From positions 1-12,883 of the forward strand of contig JAIFLS010000009.1 of the NCBI GenBank assembly GCA_020048935.1: a DNA stretch of 12,883 bases. The letters run 5' to 3'. Origin of the DNA: a bacterium. GTDB taxonomy: Bacteria > Verrucomicrobiota > Kiritimatiellia > UBA8416. Positions 1-5,747 of this stretch are shown piece by piece; the stretch's first letter is position 1; every line of letters begins with the position of its first letter. The notes beneath the pieces were generated by a model. The model saw only the letters and a list, made by a program, of their open reading frames with translations. It had not been told where the DNA came from and ran no database searches. Position numbers and translations under genes: made by a program.

Positions 1-803
1 TCCTTAGATAGACGTACATCCCAGTAGATCACATCGTTGCGAACGCTCCACTTGCCGTCGGCTTCGGCAAACCAAGGGAACTTGCCTTCCGCGATACATG
101 TGGTCAGATCGCCCTTACCCTTGAGATCAATCTGTTCCATCCAGAAAGCCGCAGAACCACTTTTCATATACGTGATGGTAACCGGGTGGCGTTTACCCTG
201 TTCAAGCGCAACCTTCGTAAGCACGCCATCCTCACCGATATTCCGGCGATAGACCTCTTTGCCATCCAGGGTGGCGACAGCATAGGCGCTGTCTTCAAAA
301 CCCGGGTGAACCATATAGTTCCCGGTCGCCGGCACTTCGATAAACGTCTTTGCCACCACCGTGTGCTCACCATCAATGACCGGAAGCTTCTCAGCCACCG
401 TACCCAATGCCACCGTGGTTTCCTTCACAGGCTTCATGGCTGCATAGTCAGCTTTAGGATCATAGGCACCCTGGTAGATGGCCACCTTGGCTCCGAGCGG
501 CGAGTCCTTGTCCGCCGACTGATAGACTTTCAACGGCAGAAGTGCCGAAGCGCCAACAGGCATCAGCCCCGGCAGGATCGCCGGATCGGACGACAGGAAG
601 ATGCTGGGATAGACGGGGCCTGCGCCCGAGAGCATGCCGAAGCCGACCATGTTCGACTGCCCCGCCAGGATATAGACCTTGACCTTCTTGGTCATGTCTG
701 CCGGCTTGCCGTCCGGCCGAGGGAGAGTGGCGGGAACCGTCGCCGCCTGAGCCGCGAACACCCATAGACCCAACGATAATCCAAACGTTAACTGCTTTAA
801 CAT
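1..803 (-). CDS. SASA/SGNH-type carbohydrate acetylesterase with PA14-like insert (3' end outside window)
   Basis: Probable secreted esterase removing O-acetyl groups from a sugar substrate (sialate O-acetylesterase-like, SASA family). Only the first 267 codons are present. A signal peptide covers residues 1-20 (hydrophobic FGLSLGLWVFAAQA, likely cut after AQA). The block KVYILAGQSNMVG at 42-54 holds the nucleophile Ser50. The second family block, KWSVRNDV, appears only at 251-258, about 150 residues later than in the neighbouring paralog. The extra region (about 100-235) contains FIEVPATGNYMVHPG, ATLDGKEVYRR and VALEQGKRHPVTITY, which resemble the strand order of a PA14-like beta-sandwich, so a sugar-binding module seems to be inserted in the hydrolase. 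The Trp-Gln-Gly-Glu and His blocks would lie beyond the window. The start at 803 has AAAGGAG seven bases upstream; an in-frame ATG at 827 would add eight residues. Last visible gene of the probable operon. The substrate is not deducible. Confidence 0.88.
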   Translation of the reverse strand, partial: MLKQLTFGLSLGLWVFAAQAATVPATLPRPDGKPADMTKKVKVYILAGQSNMVGFGMLSGAGPVYPSIFLSSDPAILPGLMPVGASALLPLKVYQSADKDSPLGAKVAIYQGAYDPKADYAAMKPVKETTVALGTVAEKLPVIDGEHTVVAKTFIEVPATGNYMVHPGFEDSAYAVATLDGKEVYRRNIGEDGVLTKVALEQGKRHPVTITYMKSGSAAFWMEQIDLKGKGDLTTCIAEGKFPWFAEADGKWSVRNDVIYWDVRLSK

Positions 804-810
804 GGTCTTA

Positions 811-817
811 CTCCTTT
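811..817 (-). promoter_or_regulatory. Shine-Dalgarno of the PA14-containing esterase gene
   Basis: AAAGGAG on the minus strand, seven bases before the ATG at 803. It favours 803 over the in-frame ATG at 827, which has only a weaker GAGGAAAG upstream. Confidence 0.7.
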
Positions 818-854
818 TGTTGTTCATGTCTTTCCTCGCCACATAATCTTAAGC

Positions 855-911
855 TTTACACCTATCGACTACTCCCGACACTGATTGCTGACTACGGTCA
901 CTGCCCACCGG
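855..911 (-). repeat. Intergenic repeat, copy A (downstream of SASA gene)
   Basis: Just after the TAA of the upstream esterase gene, the minus strand reads GGGCAGTG, then ACCGTAGTCAGCAATCAGT, then GGGAGTAGTCG. The core (880-906) matches 3125-3159, which also starts a few bases after a stop codon. The shared elements are GGGCAGTG, CCGTAnTCAG and ATCAGT, in the same order with different spacing. No clear hairpin plus U-tract was found, so it is not called a terminator. Confidence 0.45.
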
Positions 912-1913
912 TTACTTCTTCATCATCTCGACCATCGCCTGCCCCATCGCTTCGCCCATCAGCCAGTAGGACTCGCCATTGCCGTTCCAGTGGATGGTTT
1001 GATTGTTGCCGCCGAACTTTTCCTGCGAACGATAGAAGTCGCGCGTTTCGACAGTGGCCACGCTGCCCGTGAACTCAGGCCGACTTGGGAGCGCCAGTTG
1101 CGCTTCCTGGACTATTTTCAACCCCGCGTTGGTGTTTTCCCAGCCACCGTACCCGGTCACCGCAATCACCGCTTTCATGTCCGGCGCGTCGAAATCCTTC
1201 CGCAAATCCTTGATGAGATTTGCCAAATTGGTTTCGTATTCGGGCGCGAACTTATCGCCCGCATCGTGCTCCCCCTGATTCCAGAAGAAGCCGGCTATCG
1301 TGTAGCCCTGTTCCTGGGTATAACCCGGTGCGATTTCCGGCAGATGCTCGATCGCCTCTTTGAGGGCATTGACCACCAGCGGGTATTTGTCGCCCGGCGT
1401 TCCACCCGAACTCGGGGGACGGAAATTTTCTGCCAGACTATTGGCGCCGAAAGAAACCTTCACCAGCAGCACCGGTTCATCGTGGAAGTCGCCCAGGGCA
1501 TGGCCGATCCCAAGCTCGGGACCAAAACCCTTGTTGCGAAAGCCACCGTACCCAATCCCCAACCCGCCGTGTTTTCCCTGGTCCGATTTTCCTTCGTGCG
1601 GCCAGCCGCCCATCGTGATGAATACGTCGTCGCGCACGCTCCATGTGCGGCCTTTCGTCCCATCATCCTTATAGAGGAACTTGTATTTCTCCACGTTCTG
1701 CGGTTCCATGATGAACCGGACCAAAGACGCCTTCTGATCGGCGGCCGGCTTGTTCAGATCCCCCGGGTCTCCACGTCCGGTCATGTTGGACTGGCCGGAG
1801 AGGAGGTAGATCTTGACGGGCTTATTGGCGAGCTTCGCGTCGTCGGCTATCACAGTCGCTGCAATGAGCAAAGCCGTCGCGCAGGCGGTAATGCGTATCG
1901 TCTTGTGTATCAC
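912..1913 (-). CDS. SASA/SGNH-type carbohydrate acetylesterase, secreted
   Basis: Predicted exported esterase of the sialate O-acetylesterase-like (SASA) family, acting on O-acetylated sugars. With the GTG start at 1913 it has 333 residues. A signal peptide covers about 1-23 (ITACATALLIAATVIA). Family blocks in order: KIYLLSGQSNMTG with nucleophile Ser42, WSVRDDV at 91, FGPELGIGHALG at 130, WNQGEHDAG at 211 and TIHWNGNGESYWLMGEAMG near the C-terminus with candidate catalytic His308. The Asp usually three residues before this His is replaced by Gln (NNQTIH), so the acid may come from elsewhere or activity may be altered. GTG 1913 is preferred because AAGGAG lies four bases upstream and it gives a compact signal peptide; the in-frame ATG at 1943 would add ten residues (KHELNIRRD...) and has only a weak AGAGAG upstream. 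It is a simpler paralog of the next gene, lacking the PA14-like insert, so the pair probably deacetylates different positions or linkages of the same glycan. Confidence 0.88.
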   Translation of the reverse strand: MIHKTIRITACATALLIAATVIADDAKLANKPVKIYLLSGQSNMTGRGDPGDLNKPAADQKASLVRFIMEPQNVEKYKFLYKDDGTKGRTWSVRDDVFITMGGWPHEGKSDQGKHGGLGIGYGGFRNKGFGPELGIGHALGDFHDEPVLLVKVSFGANSLAENFRPPSSGGTPGDKYPLVVNALKEAIEHLPEIAPGYTQEQGYTIAGFFWNQGEHDAGDKFAPEYETNLANLIKDLRKDFDAPDMKAVIAVTGYGGWENTNAGLKIVQEAQLALPSRPEFTGSVATVETRDFYRSQEKFGGNNQTIHWNGNGESYWLMGEAMGQAMVEMMKK

Positions 1914-1917
1914 ATCT

Positions 1918-1923
1918 CTCCTT
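1918..1923 (-). promoter_or_regulatory. Shine-Dalgarno deciding the GTG start of the SASA gene
   Basis: AAGGAG followed by AGAT and GTG on the minus strand. The four-base spacing is slightly short but the motif is much better than anything before the upstream ATG at 1943. Confidence 0.5.
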
Positions 1924-2060
1924 ATGTTGAGTTCGTGTTTCATGGTTGACTCTCTGAATCGGCGTTTCCCTGTGCGTTAATCTTCCTATGATTGCTGAAA
2001 CCTGTCTCTTCTGCAACTGCCTCGTGACTCGATCGCGACCGAACCGGATAGTTTTGGATT

Positions 2061-3116
2061 CTACTCTTTTTCAGCAGAGATGAGCGCGCCGATCTCGGCC
2101 AGAGTCTTTACGCTGCTCTCTGAAATCCTGCCCGTCTTGTCCGGACCGACGTTAAGCAGGAAATTGGCGTTGTTGTCGTTGGCCTGCTTGAGTTGTTCCA
2201 CGATGTTTTGCGCGGTCTTGATGGCATCACCGGAGTGGAACCATTTTCGTTCGAGACACCAGCAGGTTTCTCCCGTCGTCTTGTTATCCCGATGGCGCGC
2301 ACCCAGATGCCGTGTTTCGGAGACGACCACGTCCAGATAAGGCGAGCCCTTCATCTTCCAATCCCACCAGTTGCCACAGGCGATGATGTTGGGGCCGAGA
2401 CTTCTGACGAACGCCGTCGCCGCCTCGGCAGGCATGATCAGGGGATCAAGTGAATCGTTCCAGATGTAAAAGACTTCCGGAAACTTCTCTATCAGCTCGG
2501 CGATCTGTTTCTTCTGGAAGTCTATCTGTTCCTCCAGGCTATGTGTCGCGGGATCGCACTCCGGCGGCAGGACCTTGTACTTGCCCTTGTTATGGCCATC
2601 GTCAAACCCCGGATGGCGCCAACAGTAGTAGAGGCCAACCTTCAACCCGCGACTGGTGAACGACTTGACGAACTGAGCCACCAAATCCTGCTTGTACGGG
2701 CAGTCAGGATGCATGACGTCGTATGTCGTATACTTGCTGTCCCACAGACAGAACCCGCCCACGTGCTTGGTCGTCAGCACGGCATACTTCATGCCCGCGG
2801 CCTTGGCGACATCCGCCCAGGCATCCGTATCCACTGGGCCACCGGGATCGAACGTCGACGGGTCAGCGTAGCCCTCGACCCATTCAACGCCCTTGTAGGT
2901 GGCCATGTTGTAATGGATGAACATACCGAACTTCAGCTTCAGAAATTCGTCCTGCATTTCCTTAACTCTCTTAACCGATTTTGTTTCGACTGGTGCCGCC
3001 TGTCCAGGATCGGCAGCCATCGCGCCAACAACACTCACCAGATTAGCTGCCAGCAGAGATACCGCACCAAATACAGTTTTTCTGTTAATCACTCCGTTTT
3101 CTTTTGTATGCGTCAT
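2061..3116 (-). CDS. Alpha-L-fucosidase, GH29 type, short form
   Basis: Predicted retaining fucosidase that releases terminal L-fucose, probably outside the cytoplasm. It has 351 residues from the ATG at 3116. The hydrophobic leader is about 15-33 (VFGAVSLLAANLVSVVGAMA). GH29 landmarks: LKFGMFIHYNM at about 60-70; KYAVLTTKHVGGFCLWDS at 110-127; GLKVGLYYCWRHP at 157-169; YIWNDS at 217-222, whose Asp221 is the expected nucleophile; and NFLLNVGPDKTGRI near 318-331. The second His of the usual KHHDGF sugar-binding motif is Val (KHVGGF). The protein stops soon after the barrel and lacks the C-terminal beta-sandwich of most GH29 enzymes, which are usually about 100 residues longer. The start is uncertain: TTG 3125 and GTG 3092 are in frame, and GTG 3092 would give a tidy leader MINRKTVFG. 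The gap to the upstream stop is about 47 bases, so co-expression with the transglutaminase/FGE-like gene is likely. Confidence 0.9.
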   Translation of the reverse strand: MTHTKENGVINRKTVFGAVSLLAANLVSVVGAMAADPGQAAPVETKSVKRVKEMQDEFLKLKFGMFIHYNMATYKGVEWVEGYADPSTFDPGGPVDTDAWADVAKAAGMKYAVLTTKHVGGFCLWDSKYTTYDVMHPDCPYKQDLVAQFVKSFTSRGLKVGLYYCWRHPGFDDGHNKGKYKVLPPECDPATHSLEEQIDFQKKQIAELIEKFPEVFYIWNDSLDPLIMPAEAATAFVRSLGPNIIACGNWWDWKMKGSPYLDVVVSETRHLGARHRDNKTTGETCWCLERKWFHSGDAIKTAQNIVEQLKQANDNNANFLLNVGPDKTGRISESSVKTLAEIGALISAEKE

Positions 3117-3163
3117 TCCCTGCAACTGATGACTGATTACGGACTACTGGCCACTGCCCCCCT
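3117..3163 (-). repeat. Intergenic repeat, copy B (before the fucosidase gene)
   Basis: Starting a few bases after the TAG of the upstream gene, the minus strand reads GGGCAGTGG, CCAGTAGT, CCGTAATCAG and TCATCAGT. The core (3125-3159) has the same elements in the same order as copy A at 880-906, with an extra CAGTAGTC-like unit. It occupies nearly the whole spacer and runs into the start region of the fucosidase gene. Confidence 0.45.
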
Positions 3164-5713
3164 CTACTTCACCGGCTTCAATGTAAACGCTTTCACGGCT
3201 ATCCCGGCTTGCGGCGGATTGATGCGCGAGAACTGCAGGGTGTTCTCCCCCTCCTTGAGGGAAAGCGTGACCGGCTTGCTGTCCTTCCACTCCCCACAGG
3301 TGAAGGGCACCGCCATGCTGACCTCCGCCCCGTCACCGTTGGCCGAAACGTTGAGTGTCTGGTTGTAATTGTTCACCACCACCCGCGCAGTCAGTGAATA
3401 GATTCCCGCTCGCGGAACGTTGACCGTATAATCGAAGGACGAATATCTCGTCCGGGCCGGCCCGACCGGATCCTCCTTGGGGCTCTTTGCATAGTAGTCG
3501 CGGGCATATATGTCGGACACTCGCTCGCAGACGTTGCCATACATATCATATAGCCCCCAGGAATTCGGCTTCTTCTGGCCTACCGGATGCGACTTGCCTC
3601 CATCGTTATCCTTGAACCACGCATAGTCGCCGAACGTCGATGGATCGTCGCCGAAGAACCACGGGGTCGTGCTGCCGGCGCGGCAGGCGTATTCCCACTC
3701 AGCCTCGGTCGGTAGCCGCACATTCCGACCTGCCTTCGAAGAAAGCCTGACACAGAACTCCACCGCGCCCTGTTCGCTGATGGTGTCAGCCGGGCAGGTC
3801 GGATCGTTGGCCGCCTTGCTGGGATTCTCACCCGTGATGAGCTTGTACTGCGCCTGCGTCACCTCGTACTTGCCCAGGTAGAAACCCTTGGTGATCGTGA
3901 CCTCGTGCTTCGGAACCTCGACGCACTCCCACTTTCCGTCCTTCTCGCTTTCGCCGCCCATCACGAAGGTGCCGGGCTTGATGTAAACGAACTCCATGGT
4001 CACGCCGTCACCGAGGTCGAGCTTCAGGTCACCCTGCGGATCTTTCGCCGTAGCGGTCATGGCCGCCCGGAAACCCCAGTTATTGTAGGCGCCATAGCCG
4101 GCGCTTGGCATACGACTGCCGGACATGGTAACGCCGCCGCGCCAGGCCCCGCCCCGGACGATCGTAAGGCCTTCACGGGTAAACCGCGGGAGGCAGACCT
4201 GCTGGCCGGCACCGAAACTCTTCATGGCCTTGACTTCTCCCGTGCTGCCGGTCGGCTTGCTGTATGCGACGGCAGGTATCGTGATCACTCCATCGTTACC
4301 GACAGTAATCCTTTTGTCAGCGTCGGGAATGCCAACCGTTTCAGTGGCTGGCTTCTCACCGGTCGCATTCGATTCGCCAAGGTTCGCCCCCACAGCGGCC
4401 AACGCCGTAGTCTTCGCCTTCTCAATGATATCGCGCTGCGTGCAGAGCGACATGCCATACCATAAACCGGGAGCACCCTCATGGACGCCGTAGACTGGAG
4501 TCTCAGCCGCAACATCACCAAGCCACTGGGCCCGCTTCACCTGCAGGTAAGCATCCTTGTTTTCCCGGGCCTGTGTGGTTGCCAGGAAATCGAGGTCGTT
4601 TTTGTAGCGCGTCGGCGTCCATCCGGAACCCCAACCGCCGCCAAGGCAGGGCACCCAGCCTTTGGGCGTCCAGTGCACCAGTGCACCATGACCGGTTTGC
4701 GGACGCGCCGTGGTCGGAATGCCGAATGCCCGCAGGATGAACCGCCCGAAGAACGCGCGCCGCCCGCAAATCCCGCCGTTCATGATGATATTCTGGTAGT
4801 TCTGCAACTCCGGCCTGTCATACTTCTGATCACCGGAACCGTACTTGACATCAGTCGCGACCGCCTGAACATAACGCCAGCCGTAGTCGGGATCAGTAGC
4901 AATGTCCGGCCGGTAGTTGCGCAGCATCTGACGACCCCAAGCGTGAGTCTCATCCGGCTCTTCGCCATAAATCACGAACCGGAGATCCCATGCCGTCAAA
5001 TCCTTGAAGGCCGGATCCAGATCGCCGTCCACATAGGCTTTCTCATAGGCTAGATAGCGTTTGACCGGATCTACTGTTGCCGGGGCGTTGGTGAATGCCG
5101 CAGGATTGCTCTGCTTGACCGGAACCGCGTGCTCCAGAGCCACCGCCAGTGCGAGCCGCTGCAGGACCCCGTCCTTGGCCTTCGCGCTGACCTTCTGAAT
5201 GGCGGTATAGATCTCCACTGCCCGGCCGTATTGGTTGCCATTGGCACCGTCGGCCACGAGCATCTGCTTCATCAGCTCGGGATCCGCCAAGAGCTTTTCA
5301 ATCATCGCCGCCTGCTCCGACCCCTGCTGGGCGAACTCGGCCAGCCCCTTTGGTGTCGCGCTATAAAGAACGACGTATTTAACCAGTTTAGCATCCAACT
5401 TCGCGTCTGTCAGAAAAGGAGTGAGGTTAAGCTCGGTAGCGGCCTTCAGTGCCTTATCCTGTCCCGCAGCCGATTTAGTATCTTTGGCTGCCGCCACAAA
5501 TACCGCCTTTTTCCCTGCATCGACCTGTGGCAGCGCCTTCTCGATCTCAGGCTTCAAAGCCTGGATCTGCGCGGCATAGCCCGCCTCGAGCTTCTGCCCG
5601 GCCTCGGTCAACGCAGGCGGCTGCACTTGCTGCGCCATAACCGTTGCAGCAAGCCCTTGAATAGACGTGATCACTGCAACCAGAACGGCCACTGCTTTCT
5701 TACTTCTTAGCAT
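3164..5713 (-). CDS. Secreted transglutaminase-like / permuted FGE-like / CBM-like protein
   Basis: 849-residue exported protein of unknown exact role, probably binding or processing extracellular glycan or protein. Signal peptide about 1-27 (AVAVLVAVITSIQGLAATVMA, cut near AQQ). Residues 28-230 are Ala/Lys-rich and probably helical. A transglutaminase-like core lies at about 300-360: NGGICGRRAFFGRF with Cys316, GHGALVHW with His342 and His347, then GWVPCLGGG where the usual third Asp is absent. An FGE-like (C-type-lectin fold) region follows in unusual order. IVRGGAW (518-524) and WGFRAAM (546-552), normally C-terminal, precede MEFVYIKPGTFVMGG (573-587), KYEVTQAQY (615-623), RLPTEAEWEYACRAG (666-680) and GLYDMYGNVCERV (720-732). 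The C-terminus from about 755 is a CBM-like beta-sandwich (FDYTVNVPRAGIYSLTARV) whose first strands may be residues 466-510. The RGGAW segment has no cysteines, so sulfatase-activating activity is unlikely. The start is set by AAAAGGAGG five bases upstream. Confidence 0.85.
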   Translation of the reverse strand: MLRSKKAVAVLVAVITSIQGLAATVMAQQVQPPALTEAGQKLEAGYAAQIQALKPEIEKALPQVDAGKKAVFVAAAKDTKSAAGQDKALKAATELNLTPFLTDAKLDAKLVKYVVLYSATPKGLAEFAQQGSEQAAMIEKLLADPELMKQMLVADGANGNQYGRAVEIYTAIQKVSAKAKDGVLQRLALAVALEHAVPVKQSNPAAFTNAPATVDPVKRYLAYEKAYVDGDLDPAFKDLTAWDLRFVIYGEEPDETHAWGRQMLRNYRPDIATDPDYGWRYVQAVATDVKYGSGDQKYDRPELQNYQNIIMNGGICGRRAFFGRFILRAFGIPTTARPQTGHGALVHWTPKGWVPCLGGGWGSGWTPTRYKNDLDFLATTQARENKDAYLQVKRAQWLGDVAAETPVYGVHEGAPGLWYGMSLCTQRDIIEKAKTTALAAVGANLGESNATGEKPATETVGIPDADKRITVGNDGVITIPAVAYSKPTGSTGEVKAMKSFGAGQQVCLPRFTREGLTIVRGGAWRGGVTMSGSRMPSAGYGAYNNWGFRAAMTATAKDPQGDLKLDLGDGVTMEFVYIKPGTFVMGGESEKDGKWECVEVPKHEVTITKGFYLGKYEVTQAQYKLITGENPSKAANDPTCPADTISEQGAVEFCVRLSSKAGRNVRLPTEAEWEYACRAGSTTPWFFGDDPSTFGDYAWFKDNDGGKSHPVGQKKPNSWGLYDMYGNVCERVSDIYARDYYAKSPKEDPVGPARTRYSSFDYTVNVPRAGIYSLTARVVVNNYNQTLNVSANGDGAEVSMAVPFTCGEWKDSKPVTLSLKEGENTLQFSRINPPQAGIAVKAFTLKPVK

Positions 5714-5747
5714 CGCTTCCTCCTTTTAACTTCCTCTGATTTTTCAT
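5700..5747 (-). other. Possible 15-codon overlapping minicistron
   Basis: An ATG at 5747 overlaps the TGA of the beta-helix gene (ATGA) and opens a frame encoding MKNQRKLKGGSDAKK, ending at a TAA inside the first codons of the next gene. It contains that gene's Shine-Dalgarno and its start codon in another frame. It could serve to pass ribosomes on to the next start, but may be chance; the peptide resembles nothing I recognise. Confidence 0.2.
5719..5727 (-). promoter_or_regulatory. Strong Shine-Dalgarno before the 849-residue protein
   Basis: AAAAGGAGG five bases before the ATG at 5713, the strongest ribosome binding site in the window. It lies inside the 30-base spacer after the beta-helix gene. 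Confidence 0.8.

Noticed and set aside
885..1949. 354-codon open frame on the plus strand opposite the SASA gene
   Set aside because: It mirrors the coding region of the minus-strand gene, which has a signal peptide and family motifs. The plus-strand translation is Arg/His-rich and shows no domain, typical of an antisense shadow in GC-rich DNA.
1944..2060. Terminator or RNA element in the gap between the fucosidase and SASA genes
   Set aside because: Only short self-complementary bits such as CGATCG; no stable stem followed by T residues.
3164..5713. Formylglycine-generating (sulfatase-activating) enzyme function for the FGE-like protein
   Set aside because: The RGGAW...GFR segment has no cysteines, so the active-site pair is absent, and no sulfatase gene is in the window.
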